From: Isoetes taiwanensis
Lineage: Eukaryota > Streptophyta > Lycopodiopsida > Isoetales > Isoetaceae
DNA: 64,000 nucleotides
Assembly (NCBI GenBank): GCA_021234155.1
Contig: JAJEKV010000030.1
Location: 13,506,381 to 13,570,380 of the forward strand
Reading direction: 5' to 3'
Part shown: positions 46,908 to 59,559 of the stretch, in pieces
Numbering within the stretch: position 1 is the first letter of the stretch
How the letters are laid out: every line of letters starts with the position of its first letter
Notes under the pieces: model-generated
What the model saw: the letters and a program-made list of their open reading frames with translations, nothing else
Told to the model about the DNA's origin: nothing
Database searches by the model: none
Position numbers and translations under genes: made by a program

Positions 46908-49790
46908 CATTTGGTAGTGCAGGTAAATGAGGCAACACCAACACTATATTTGAACATGGATGTAGTAGAAAAGGTATGTAGTTACCATTGGCGTGGTTTT
47001 GTTGGTAGGCATGTACACTAATTGGTGTTGTCCATTTCTGCAGGATGCATACGATTCGGACGAGACCATGGAAGAGTAGTATTTTGTAATACCAATTAAT
47101 TGGTTGAAATCTGAGTAGTATTTTTAATGGTCAAAAAGGCCTTGGACACAAAGAGGGAAGAATTACCAACATTAGTGGATGTTTTAGAATTGTCCATAGA
47201 ACAGCCACAACCAATGTTGCATAATACAACAATCCTTTTTTGCATAATACAATTGCATTGTGAAGTGCACAAACAACTTTCATTAGGAATGCACATGTTT
47301 GTATCCACAAAAGTGCCTTAGGAAAAATGGCATTACACAGAAAATCCTACTGAGAGGGAGAACAGGCAGTTAGGTACTTAGGGCATATAAGAGAGCTATA
47401 TCTTAGTTATGTAAGCGTCCATTTGGCCAACAAACAATAGCTTCTTTAATCTAGGCTAACCACGCCCTCAAACTTAACCAATCCGATCCCCTTTAGCCAC
47501 TGTTACATGGCAGTGAACCATGTCATGATCATCCTTGGCGTGCCTCACCTGATCAGATATTTCTGGTGTAACTTCCACATTAAGGTTTGAGCCTACTGCA
47601 TTTGAAATTTCATGGCGATTCAGAATACGGTTCTTCAGAGTGAAGGAGCCAACATCCTCAGTCTGCTGAGGGACACCCGAGTCGCTCTTCTTGGCAGGAG
47701 AGGGAGTGTTTAGCGGCTTTCGGTGGGTTGGAGCTGGCAATGCCGGGGGTCTTCCTTCAACCTGATATGGCACTGCATGCGAACATGAAATCAATTAGAT
47801 AAATCCTAACAGCTAAAAACAATAAAAAAAGAATGAAATGCGCTTATCTTCGAACTGATGCAAGCCGGCGCAATTCAAGCTGAGGGAGGGATGTTGTTCG
47901 AGTGGCAATTTCCTCCCCTGCTTTAAAGCCCCATCTGAATGACGGTACTTCTGCCCGATTGTGCGAGGCCCTTCACCCCATATCCATCTCCGATTTGAAG
48001 GAGAAGAGCATTATGGGTCTGATTAGGGATAATTCACTCAAATTCGATGGGGGGATGTTGGAAAAGCGAGGTCAACATAGCGGACCAGGCAAGCGATGGC
48101 CTCTCTACATGTTCACCGCTCCGAGGAGGACTGTTGGCCCATGATGGCCATCTAGGGCCTGCGTGAGCGATGAGGCCTTCGCCCAGGCCGGGCATGGTGA
48201 TGCTAGGATCACTTGGGGGGGGGCGGGGAGGGGGCATCTGAGGAGGCACGTGGGGAGTAGGTTGCTGCATGTAAAAAAGGGGGCTTGTCGGCTAGTGAAG
48301 GAGTTTATTATGACAGCAGTACTGAAAAATTCTACCTAGCAAGGGGGAGGGTTGAGGGGGCTCAAAGGGAGGGTTCAGACGTGGTGTCAAGGGCCATATA
48401 ACAGGTGATAGGGGCGCCTAGACCCCCTATCTTCAAAGCCCTATATCTCTTCGACCTTTGATTTTTTAAGGTAGCTTTTTTTTACTGCATGGAATATCTG
48501 ATTAGGTATCCAAGGATACCTTGATTGAGCAAATTAAGGTTGTTTTTGACAATTTGCCACATTCACGCCTCTTCAGTGCACAAAATATGGCAACCCCAAC
48601 CTACCACGCAAACAACTCAATAATAAAATTACTATAATCAATCAAGATAACTTTATCTATGCGTCATAACTTACATACCCCATTAACGCCCTACCCGCGC
48701 TAACCCTACTCGCGCTACTTGCTATTTTGTTAACACAATAAAAAAAATAAGGGCCGTCCAACAAAGCCATTGAGTCTCAACGAAAATCAAAATAGCGTGG
48801 CAAGCGGGTAGAAGCGCATTGCATGATTCTGTGAATGGAAGCGTTTAAAGAGAACCTCAAAGTGATGCTTAGGTCTCCGAAGCTCCATAAGCACAATGGA
48901 TGAAAAATACTATATCACGAGTCTCCATACAATACCCGGTTTCCAAATAACTGAGCAAGAAACCCCTTGCCAGAGATGGCGCCTCCAAGCAAAGAGACCC
49001 ACTGAACAGAACAGAGAACCCTACATAACTTAGAAGCCCCTTGTGTTTTTGAATCCAATTCCGCCTCAGATTTTGCAGCGATTTCTAATGCAGGAGGACA
49101 AGAACTGGCGGACTGCTCCTTCCCGACCAAGCTCTTAAAAGAAGTCACGAAATTCCCTTAATTAAGTAGAACTTAAAATAGAAACTCCCACAGAAACGCT
49201 CCAAGGCTCCAACAACACGCAAATCCGACGGACAGAAGGTTTTTCCAAAAAAAAAAAAGCCCTTAAGCCGTCCCGATTCCCGAGGGGAAACCTACTCGCT
49301 TTACATTTTGAACCGGGTCCCCCGCCATTCAATATAACCACCAAAATTTTATAAGAAGTTTCAAGTTTTGAAGAAGTTAAATTGAATTCCAAGATCAAAG
49401 GGGCCGTGCAATTGGCAGGGTTGGAAAAATCCGGCTAGGCCATCATTCGGCATAGCGCTGAAGGGCGCGGGAAATCTGCTGGACCAACCGAAATGATCCT
49501 CTTATGCTAGATTTTGACGGACCTAGGTTTTTAAGAATTCGGTGAAGCAACCTGTTTCTGTCGCATTTGCAACATGCAACATTTGCAACAGGCATTTTCT
49601 AGGCATGGAGCCAACAGGTTTCGCTACACGACATTTACCCCACCACGTACTGCCAGGTTAGTGTCACCAAAAGCAATATTTTGTTTTTAGTAGAGACAAG
49701 TTGAAAGCATCTACAATGCTAGACCAGTTGCTGAAAGCTAGATCTCCAAGAATCCATATTCTGGAACTCATTTTCAACTGGATCAACTGG
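46908..49790. other. Intergenic, no gene assigned
   Basis: Two minus-strand ORFs look protein-like but are unassigned. 47794-47474 (Pro/Ser-rich, likely disordered) has a possible splice donor side near 47774. 49148-48915 begins MTSFKSLVGKEQSASS and includes RVLCSVQWVSLLGGAISG. A G-run at 48213-48240 is low complexity. I cannot join these into a gene. Confidence 0.35.
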
Positions 49791-49827
49791 GCGCCATGAT
49801 CCCTCTAATGGGCACTTCCAGCCTATT

Positions 49828-49836
49828 CTATATATA
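49828..49836 (+). promoter_or_regulatory. TATA box ahead of the dioxygenase copy
   Basis: 'ctatatatac' about 100 bp before ATG 49933, followed by a C/T-rich leader. This is a plausible plant core promoter, more than expected for a promoterless processed copy. Confidence 0.5.
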
Positions 49837-49932
49837 CCCACATTCTCAACTCATTCAGAACTTATCCTTCACAGCTCATCCCATTCTTGTTCATTTGCTT
49901 TCTTTTTCTGTTTCATCTTCTTCACAGCTGAC

Positions 49933-50553
49933 ATGGGTTTTGATGGAGGCCCTCATCCAATCTCCAAAGAAAGACCTCTTGTTGCATGGGAGTATAATCC
50001 TGCTGGTGAAGATCAAAGATCTGCCCAACAGTACACCCCAAATAGACCAGTGTCCATGGAGCATTTGAAAGCTCTGGGTGTGCTTTCATGGCACTTGGAT
50101 GCCAGCAACTGGGAAAATAATCCAGACCTTGAGCGGATCAAACGAGAACGAGGATATAATTTCTCGACAATCAAGACAGTTAGCCGTGAAGCATTGCCTG
50201 ATTTTGATGACCAGATTAAGGGATACTTTGAGGAGCATACACACACCCAAGAGGAGATCCGCTTCATCCTTGAGGGCAGTGGTTATTGGGATATTTGAGA
50301 CCAAGATGAGAAATGGATACGTTTCTTTGTACAGAAAGGAGACGTGCTTATCCTTCCACCAGGAATGTTTCATCGTTTCACAGTGGACAAATCAGATTAC
50401 GTCAAGGCACTGCTCTTGTTCACTGAAGTACCAGGCAGAACTCAAGAATCCAGATCAGAAGAATTGGCTGTTAGGAAGCAATACATTCAGAAAGTCCCCA
50501 ACAAGATGCCAAAGTCCACATATTATCAAGGACAACCGCTAATGGTGCAATGA
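49933..50553 (+). pseudogene. ARD: Acireductone dioxygenase, intronless copy with one in-frame TGA
   Basis: Acireductone dioxygenase acts in the methionine salvage cycle, oxidising acireductone to the keto acid precursor of methionine in a metal-dependent cupin fold, in the cytosol. The frame starts MGFDGGPHPISKERPL and runs 206 codons, near the plant family length of about 190-200. Landmarks: ALGVLSWHLDASNWEN, then EEHTHTQEEIRF with the metal ligands His102, His104 and Glu108, the GSGYWDI segment, and after the break GDVLILPPGMFHRFTVD with the fourth ligand. Codon 122 (50296-50298) is TGA where relatives have Arg, consistent with CGA to TGA at a CG site. Everything else is open and in frame. 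Relatives in plants have several introns; none is here, so it is probably a retrocopy, although a TATA box lies upstream. The truncated product lacks the fourth ligand. Confidence 0.9.
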
Positions 50554-50651
50554 GTCAATCATTGGTGAGGTTGCTCCACAATGGAGATGTAGCTAATTGA
50601 GTTGATTTTGCAGCTGCCATTCATTTATCACACTGGGAAAAGAAACAACAT

Positions 50652-51640
50652 ATATGTGCTCATTCACTTTCTTTCCAAGCATTCACTTTATTTCCAAAGT
50701 GGCATCCTTTTTGCGCATTGAGCTGTTGCGACATAACCCACGACACAATTCCCAAGATCAATACAAGAGAAAGGATATTTATTATATTTTGCAGTGCAAT
50801 GTTACATTCTGTATCCATGGCAAAGCATCAAGAATGTTAACAGACAAAGCCAGTCCTTTCCATGTATATTTCATGTGCTTCTATCTGCCTATGTGAAGTA
50901 TTGCTCTCCTTGCATAGTATATATAAATCCAAACTCCAAAAAGAGTCCAACATCTTACACCAAAAATGACTGGGACTTGAAATGATGAGCAAATGAGATA
51001 TATAGAGAGTTCCTGAGTAATGCAATGAAACAGAAAAGAAAGTCACAATCTATTTTTTCATGAGATGCAAGACGAACTTTGCTTTCTGGCTCAAACAGTT
51101 AACTGCAGTTCTTTATTATGCTTTAAAATGAGAATCATTGGTTACATATATGTGCACTTTCTTTCCAAGCATTCACTTTATTTCCAAAGTGGCATTATTT
51201 TTGCGCATTGAGCTGTTGCGACATAACCCACAACACAATTCCCAAGATCAATACAAGAGAAAGGATATTTATTATATTTTGAAGTCCAATGTTACATTCT
51301 GTATCCATGGCAAAGCATCAAGAATGTTAACAGACAAAGCCAGTCCTTATTCTTGGCTTGATTGGTCTAATAAACGTCAAATTTTCCATGCATCAAGTAT
51401 CATCCATGTATATTTCATGTGCTTCTATCTGCCTATGTGAAGTATTGCTCTCCTTGCATAGTATATATAAATTCAAACCCCAAAAAGAGTCCAATGCCTT
51501 ACACCAAAAATGACTGGGACTTGAAAGAATGAGCAAATGAGATATACAGAATCGTTGTGATCATGAGATGTAAGACAAACTTTGCTTTCTGGCTCAAAAG
51601 GTTAACTGCAGTTATTTATTATGCTTTAGGAAAATAATTT
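50652..51640. repeat. Two ~490-bp tandem repeats behind the dioxygenase copy
   Basis: 'ctttccaagcattcacttta' occurs at 50671 and again at 51161, and similarity continues over nearly the whole unit ('gagctgttgcgacataaccc', 'catggcaaagcatcaagaat'). The second unit has a ~50-bp insertion near 51350-51400 and lacks a part at its end. Confidence 0.9.
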
Positions 51641-52460
51641 CTCCTTAGCATGTTTGAGCTCCAAAGACGACAATGTTTTTAGCATCTTCTGGTTTAGAAA
51701 GAATCAAGAATGTTGATAGTCGCCAGTCTTTATTCTATGGCTTGATTGGCTGAGAATGCCAAAATTTCCATGCATCAAATATTGTGCTCCTCCCATTGTA
51801 TATTTTATGTGTTTCTATCAGCCTATGTGGAGTATTACTCTTGTCCGAAAGTCCAACACCTTCACCAGAAATGACCGTGACTTGAAAGGATAAGTTAATG
51901 AGATAAAAAAAGGAGAGAGCAATAGCTGAGACATGCGAAAGAACATAGTGCAATCAGTCAATTCGCAAAGTCTGCAATAACAAAGAATCATGATGTTTTA
52001 ATTGACCTTGAGTTTTTTTTACGCATTCACCAAGGTGTTTTGTGAGCATATTGTTGGAGAATCAAAGCTGGTGGTTCAAAGCTAGCATGTGTTGATTTCA
52101 TTTTTAGTTGGATTGGTTCATGCAAAAATCGTTGCATATCAGATGTTTAAGATGCAAGACAAACTTCGCTTTCTGCAGTATTTTATTATGCCTTGAGGAG
52201 ATAGTGCATCCTCAAGGATGTTAGTATTCAAGAAACGAACTATGATACCACATTGAAGTTATAGGGGAATCCATGAGTTGCCTAAGCTGTTAGTGGGTGG
52301 TTGGAAGGTCATGCACAATAAAATCAAGAATCAAGAATGATGAAAGACAAAGCCAGTCTTTATTCTTGGCTTGATTGGTTTAAGAAATGCCAAAATTTCT
52401 ATGCACCAAGTACTACTCTTGTTGCATATTACCTCTATTATTTCCTTCCTATGCATCTAG
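51641..52460. repeat. Partial, more diverged copies of the same repeat
   Basis: 51690-51860 and 52320-52450 share 'caagaatg', 'gccagtctttattct', 'ggcttgattgg' and 'atgcatcaa/accaa' in the same order as the 490-bp units. This indicates an old array with progressive decay to the right. Confidence 0.65.
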
Positions 52461-55400
52461 ATTCCAACCCCAAAATTGACAGGCAAATGAGATATCCATT
52501 ATAAAGCAATCGCTGGGATATGCAACAAGGTAATTGCTGAGATATGCCACAAAGCATGAGCTTGTTTGACACGCATCTTCTTTGCAGCTGATACATTCAT
52601 CAAGGTATCTTCTTTGCAGGTCAATACATCCTCATCACTGAACCTTAAGGCTTGTTTGATACATGCATCAAGGTATTTGAATCAAAGCTGACATCTTGAT
52701 TTTTAGTTGGATTGATTCCTCGAGGGTGAATAATCTGAGGCCTGTCTTTTTATGCTGAGTTCGACAAGCATTTGTTGAATGCCAGGTGTTTGATTACAGT
52801 GAGATGCAGTTTTTTATTATGCTTTGGGAAGATAATATAACCTCAGCATGTTTGTGGTCCAAACCAACAATTTTCTAACCATTTTTTGTTTTCTAGAGAA
52901 GCTTAGAAATGAATTACCAATATCACATTGAATTGTAAGAATCCATGTGATTGTTCTTGCAATTCCCAATATGCTTTTGGTAATAGATAGATGATACACA
53001 AAGGTCGAAACCTCTACAGTACCAGTACCAGTGAGATGCCTAGCAATGAACTATCTATACCACATTAGAGTTAGAGCAGAATCTATGTGATTGGTTCTTG
53101 AATTTGGCACTCGTAAGCATATTAGTGGATTATGTAGCAAGCATGGAACTTGCATTCCGTCGCATATTGGTTTTCAATTCCTCGGCCACATCCATCCATT
53201 CAGCGCGCCAACTAGATCGCATATGCTGTTCCGGTGCTCCATTAGTGGCGTGAGGGCATACATAGTCTTTTACGATGGATATCAGGGATGAGAACCCTCA
53301 CACAACCGGCCTGCATTAGAACAGATAGTGAAAAGCCCAAGATAAGTGATTCCATCTCGCAATGTTCCTACCATTTTCATTGTTATTGTCAAATACTTGG
53401 AGTAGCAGCATAAAATGTGTTGATTTTGTGTTGTATTTGCAACCGTTGCCTATAAAGTGTACTTGACTTTAATTGCTATGCTTTATGAGGTTATCTTGTG
53501 ACAAAACATTTGTGCAGACGCACAGAGCCAGTTTGTTTTCATGATCTGCCACAATATATGCTTAATATCCTCTTACGGGTTGCCGCAAAGATAAATGACC
53601 ACTATGTATTATTCTGGATATGTATGTTTAGTAGTGAGGCTCTTTATTTAGATTATGAATGACTACATTGGATGTCAAAAGTTTAGGACAGTCATCTTTA
53701 GACTTTGTGCAAATGTATAGGCCATTTTGAAGCTACCTATTTCAAAGGCAAATGAAACTCATTTTGCAGGTTCAGAAAATGTTATTGCATCTACTTTGAG
53801 ACAACAAGCTAGTTTTTGTGGCTAATTTCTGGATGCCATGTGGATAGCAGCCGTTCGTTGCAAGTGCATGTGAGACTTATGAAAGAATAGTGACTGTTCA
53901 GATAAACTTGGGTGTTTTTCTTGTGGTCATTTCTTTAATGTAAATGTGATGTCTTACTGAGCTAAGTTGTTTGTACAACTCTAGAGGCTTTCATAAGTTC
54001 ATAACCTCATTTGCTATGCCAACAAGCAGATGGTCCTACCTCTAGTGGTAGGAATTCAAGAATATGGTATTTCTACGTAGCAAGTCATATTTTGATGTAA
54101 CACTTTCTTATATGTTCTACCAGATTACCATACACGATGCCATGCTAGTGCCAAGTTCCCTTTACTGAACATTTGTTGCAAGATGCAGCGAAATTTGTAT
54201 TTCTAAAGGTATTGTCTCACGTAGCTATCCTTTATAAGAGAAGTTCAGCATCTGCACATTTCATCCTGGCTTGCTACTATGGTTTTTTTGACATGAAGCC
54301 TATTGAGCAAAGAAAGAATGCTTGGTTTATCAAATGTACCCGAAGTAGTAGAGCTTTGAAGGATTTGTGCCGCCTATTCTCTATCATGGATTTCAACTTC
54401 GACATTTCTTGGACATGAGGTATGTCTGAAGATTTCCATCTGGCTATGGTTGGCACATAGGATTACAGAGGTCTTTTCCATTCCTTGCACTAGCCATTGT
54501 ATCCAACCATGTCCTAAAAGCAACATGCATTCTTTATGCAAGAGGATCTGTTCAGAAGGCTATTTAAGAATCTATAAATGATGATCAGTGCCTATTTCTG
54601 AAATAGTTATGGTTAATGTGTCAAATCAGGAAAAATACATTTCCAACCTTAATTTTACAGCCCTTACTATGAGAGATACAAGCAACGAGTGTATATTATA
54701 GAGATGAGTGTATATTGTTGAAAGAACTTAAAAATGTTGTGCTCTGCACTTTTAAAGAATTTATGTTGCACTTGATGACAACTACTTCCAATTTGTTTGC
54801 TTTCACCCCATTACTTTTGGTATGTACATTGGCATCCTCTTTATTTGTGAATGCTCGACTAGGTTATCCACGACCAACTTTTGAAACTTTTTGTTAAAGC
54901 GAGACACAAACATTGCCTCATGTGAAAGAAGGGACTATTTTCATGTGGTTAAAATCTCTATGAATGATGCAATGATTATTACATGCACATGGCACCCTTG
55001 AGATTTCCACACTTGCATTTGTTAATGTTATAAAAGCAGTGAATACATAACACTCGAATTTGACTTTAGGGCGAATTATTTACATTACCAAATAAATTGT
55101 ATACATGCCTAGGACTTCCATGCTACAATAATAAATTTGTACTTTTGTAGCTAAGCTCTTCAATGTCGGTTTCTTGATGGAATCTTGGATAATTTATAAC
55201 AATCTACATGTTATCTTAGAGAATCTTGCATCAATCACACACAAAATGCCCCAAAGCCTTAGGCACCCAAACAAAAATTGCAGTAATCAAACCACACTCA
55301 ATTAGAAATGCAGAGGTCTGCTTACCTAGTTCCCCTTCCATAGCCACGTCTTTCCATCTGTCCACCCGCATTTAACCCTGTCTACTCTGACCACCATCAC

Positions 55401-56200
55401 TAAAACATTGACATCCAAATCCATTGACACCCAGTCTGCTTAGAAAGAATACCTAGCAAATGCTATGAATGTCCCCTTTTTCATTTCTTCAATTTGGACG
55501 ATCATGATTCAAAACTCCGAATTACCATCGATCGACCACGATTAAAAGCGCTTATTTTTACGTCTTCCTTGCACCTCCCTGTCCACAATGCACGGCCAGG
55601 ATTCGCCCTGCCCCTTACATCCAACAGCTTAAGAGCATGGAGCACGACCCTATCCATGACCATGCATTAACACCAAATCACCCATCCATGCCTCCCATGA
55701 GCTGTCATGATCTTCACCTTTGATATTTTAGCGGACGGTGGGGATTTGAAAGCCAATCCATAGGTATGCAGGCATCCCTCTATTCTTTCACAGTTCAAAC
55801 TTAGAGCCAGAGAATGAACTATTTTATCTGTTGAGAGTCAACATTATCTTTTAACTTCACTTGCCTCATTGCCCTTAATGCAATAGTGACAAATCATCTA
55901 TATGCATGTCTTGAACCTTTTGCAGCAAGCCCACTTGCTTCATCTTTCCTCTAAGACAAAGTCTGATCCTTCATAGTGCTAATATAGACTATTCTCTGTG
56001 CTAAGAGATATATATTACATATATAATGCATATGGGAAGTTGAATGTAATGCAGTCGAAACATGATTGTCAAGAAAGTCTACAACAAGGCCATGCTCTAA
56101 AGTCAAGAAAACTTTTAGCATAGCCAGTAGTGGCAGATATGTGCGCAATTCCTCCCTAAAGGGAGCTTTACATTTGCATCTCTAATTTCTATTATATACA
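52461..56200. other. Intergenic, no gene recognised
   Basis: About 3.7 kb of AT-rich sequence. Short ORFs such as 53091-53291, 54173-54418 and 54715-54897 have no recognised motifs. 55250-55750 is slightly more GC-rich. Nothing else supported. Confidence 0.4.
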
Positions 56201-56217
56201 ATTAGTCCATGTAAGTC

Positions 56218-56920
56218 ATGACCACAACATTGAAAATAACAGTGTTGTTTGCCATCGACATCTTCAAATTATATGGTATAAAGAGGAACAGTGTCCAACG
56301 AGGCCCTAAGTTCATGGGAGAATTTTGGAAGGCTTTATGCCAAGCAGTTGTTATCAAGCTACATATGAGTACGTCATACCATATGCAAACAGAGGGGAGA
56401 TGAAAAGATTGAGTAGAGTGCTCGAGAATATATTAAAAATGTATGGATAGGACAAGAAAGAACAGCCCCAGGGATTCTTTGCAGTACGGGGCAGGTGCAT
56501 GCAATAAAGGAGGGTTTTTTTTACCATTTCGTATTTGTATACTTACCATTAGGGGGTTTTTTCGCCAGCATCTCCCGTGAGAACAGTGGGAATTATAAAT
56601 CTATCTAACTGAATTCACTTTTAATAGTGGTAATCACTCCACCGCAGCGACATAACATCCTTCATGCTAATAGATAGATATCAATTCTTAACTCCAACAT
56701 GGCATGATCCAATATCCAAAGCGCAATTCGCGAAAGATTTGCTCCAAGACATGGAAGCTAGCATAAAGAAAGCAAGATAATGCATTCTCAAGGCGCAAGG
56801 AAAAGGAAAATGGCCTATGCAGGTAAGCATCGCATGAATAGAAATTCTGAGAAGGACGATGAAGTATGGCTCAACATTGCAGTTAAGAAAGGCAAATTCA
56901 AAATTGAAACGACAATTTTA
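56218..56920 (+). pseudogene. Ty3/gypsy integrase remnant, a different lineage from the 31-44 kb element
   Basis: 56218-56400 encodes RGPKFMGEFWKALCQAVVIK and LHMSTSYH, the integrase core around the second catalytic Asp (here QRGPKF in place of DRGPKF). About 56740-56910 continues after an insertion of unrelated AT-rich DNA with MEASIKKAR, KHRMNRNSEKDDEVWLN, the region between integrase core and GPY/F module. Stops are frequent. No LTRs found near it. Confidence 0.75.
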
Positions 56921-56990
56921 TTTTTTTTTATTTTTTTGAAAGTAAGAGATGTTTTTTCCATTAATTAAGAAACGACAAATTAAGTTAGCC
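56918..56990 (-). mobile_element. Minus-strand LINE tail
   Basis: Read on the minus strand: 'aattaatggaaaaaacatct' then 'cttactttcaaaaaaa' and an A-rich run. This is the usual plant LINE 3' end. It is inserted in the gypsy remnant. Confidence 0.5.
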
Positions 56991-57045
56991 CCTAGATTGG
57001 TAAATCCATTCAAGATAATTAGGAGGTGTTGCCCCCCCCACAAAC

Positions 57046-57600
57046 GTGGTGTTAGTGGTACTAGTGAATCGACAAAAAGCAATTAGGAAATGGGTACGGG
57101 ATAAGCCACTTCATCCCAAATTATCAGCTTTGTGGTGGCAGATCATCCATAGATGTGTGAGCATCAATGTTTTGGTCCACAGACTTCGTCATGAGGTGCC
57201 TGCAACATGCAATTTATGTGCTCAGAGGGTTGAGATGCTTGGCATTGTTTTTAGACCTAAGTTCCTTGGACAATCTGGCAAAGAGGACATTTTTTGGCTT
57301 CAGCGTGGATCATTTGATCAATTTAGAAAAAGAAGAAATCCCTTCATTTTCAAGGGGTGGAGCTAATCAACGCATTGTCAAAGCATATATATTTTTCTCA
57401 GTAAAGGATGAAGTGAAGGATTGTATTTGGGTTCACTATCTTCAGATTAACACTTATATATAACTCCTTTAGATGTTGTATGCTGCAAGGTGGCGTGGCT
57501 TTGCTCTGTGGACATTTTTTTCATTGAGTTTTCAGTCCCTCATCTATATTTATAGTTTCTTCTGATTAATAGAAATTCACGTCCTTCAAAAAAAGTTTAA
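57046..57600 (+). mobile_element. 5'-truncated LINE with RT zinc-binding domain
   Basis: HPKLSALWWQIIHRCVSIN, then LVHRLRHEVPATCNLCAQ match the zf-RVT module at the C-terminus of plant LINE reverse transcriptases (HPK-x-x-x-xxW...H, then C-x-x-C). The frame breaks after 57260. The 3' end, 'attcacgtccttcaaaaaaa', lies at 57575-57596. Only the last few hundred bases of the element are present. Confidence 0.65.
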
Positions 57601-58672
57601 TACCACTGTCTGTTACATATTTATTTATTTGCAAAAAGCAATAAGCCATATCCACATAGTATACGTGAAGGCCCAGTATGTTGTATCCTAATGTACAAAT
57701 AAATTTTTGTACTCTAAACCTTGTACAAGTAAAGGAATTTTTATTTTAAGCCTATGCCACATAGATATTATTGAGATAAACCTCCAGTTATTGAACATAC
57801 TATATTGAGTAAAGAAAATGAAGAGAAAGCCATACTTGAATGCATTTTCAAGTGCAGAACTAAGATCTCCAGTAAACTAAACATGAAATTTTGCACAAGA
57901 GGTGGACTAAAGTACACAAGACATTTCTAGATCTAAAATCCAAGCATGGATGGCTTTCTTGTACAATTGGGATTAATCATTCAAACCTGCACCAGAGTTT
58001 GTCAAAATCTAGTGGCCATGAAGCAGGCTGCCTTCGAAACATGTAACAGAGTCACACCTCTTTATATGTACAACATGATTCAAGTATTTACAAACCTGGA
58101 TTACAGTCCTTGATTTCGCAAATCCATGAGTAAAATATGTTTTTTGGTTGCTTTTGATGGAGAACTAGTCCATTGACCTCATCAATTAGCCCCCAAATCC
58201 TCAAGGAATCTAGTGGAATAGAACTTGCAGTGTAGTATTAAAAAACGACACAGAATTCATGTTGTAGCCATGCCAAATATCTGGATTGTCAAAGTAAGCT
58301 TCTAACTCTTGTCTAAGCATCGTAAGATTGAGCGCTTCTATCTCTTTACTGGAAGTTTCATCTCCATCCAAATCAAAACCCATCTTCAACATGGCATAAT
58401 AATAAAAAGAGATGAAAATTTGGGGGTTCTTTTGAGCTCTCGGTCAGTCAATGATCTATCCGATCCTCGGGATTTTTAGGTAAAGGAACAGTGAGAAATA
58501 AGCAGCAACAAACAACTAGATTAGGGCGTAACTACGCCTCATGCTAAATAATGCTAACTAATGCGGGTTAGCAAAATCGTCCCCATCTCCAAAATGATCT
58601 CCACCATCTAAAACCAAAACCCATCTATCAGCCCATCATTCAAAGGTTTTCCCTTTAACAACTCAAAAACCA
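57601..58672. other. Intergenic with one protein-like minus-strand ORF
   Basis: 58392-58210 (-) reads MKMGFDLDGDETSSKEIEA-type sequence followed by LNLTMLRQELEAYFDNPD. It has a plausible exon composition but no recognised family. The rest is AT-rich and empty. Confidence 0.35.
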
Positions 58673-59241
58673 TGAAATCTTGCATTGGCGCCATAAACCC
58701 GTAGCAAAAACCTGGAAAAACAAGCATGCATGCCAGCAATTAGTAAAAAAACACTCATTATGATGAAAATCAAACATAAGACTAAAGTTTAACTTTCTTA
58801 GAGTGCAGGTGCCAGCAATACTGGCATGAAGAAACATCAGATATGGCCTGGTGCCACAACAAAATGTCCCCCCAATAGCTAGCCAGAGACGAAGAAAGAG
58901 AAGTTCTTTGAAGTCCCCCCAATAGCTAGCCAGAGACAAAGAAAGACAACTTCAGCTACGTGTTGCCATTCCATTCGTTGAATGGGACTTTATTTACTTC
59001 CACGTTATGCTAATGTTTTTTTTTTTTTGCTAACATTTCTGATGTGGAAAATGCCGACACATGGCAGCGCAGAGGCATTTGACTGATTCTAGTGGAAGAG
59101 ATTGGGATTGTAACACCATGGGCTGGTGTCTTCTTATGATGTGACGAGCATAATTCTATTGAAAGAGATTGTAACATGCCCATGGGAGACCACTCGAGAG
59201 GATCCTAATAATGTGTCCGTGGTGTGTTGTTAACACTACCA
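58673..59241. repeat. ~570-bp direct repeat, left copy
   Basis: Aligns with 62541-63129 in the same orientation. Shared words include 'gaaatcttgcattgg', 'aacactcattatga', 'ggcatttga', 'gagattgtaacatgc' and 'gaccactcgagaggatccta'. On the minus strand both copies run TGGT...TTTCA. The 5-bp flanks of the pair do not match. Confidence 0.88.
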
Positions 59242-59559
59242 TTCCACTGGAGACACATTCTTTTCTAAACATTATATAAAAAGATCAGACTACGAATGTG
59301 ATTGAAGAACCACTTACATTCAAAAATAAATCTATCTATCTCCTGTACCAGTGCTGATAAATGTCTCGGCAACTTCATCTGCTGCAATTATCGTGTTCTA
59401 GGCATCCAAATCATCCACATCAATAGCCAATAAGCTATCTTCCTTTACATGTACAAACACAATTGAAGGTGAACATCAAGCTTAGAACAAACTCTAAACT
59501 CATCAAAATAAACTTACTTATGTTTTTCTCCATGGTTGTTGTATCCTCGATGCTTGCTG

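Noticed and set aside
49933-50553. In-frame TGA of the dioxygenase copy as selenocysteine
   Set aside because: Land plants lack selenocysteine insertion, and the residue in relatives is Arg, not Cys. A CGA to TGA change explains it.
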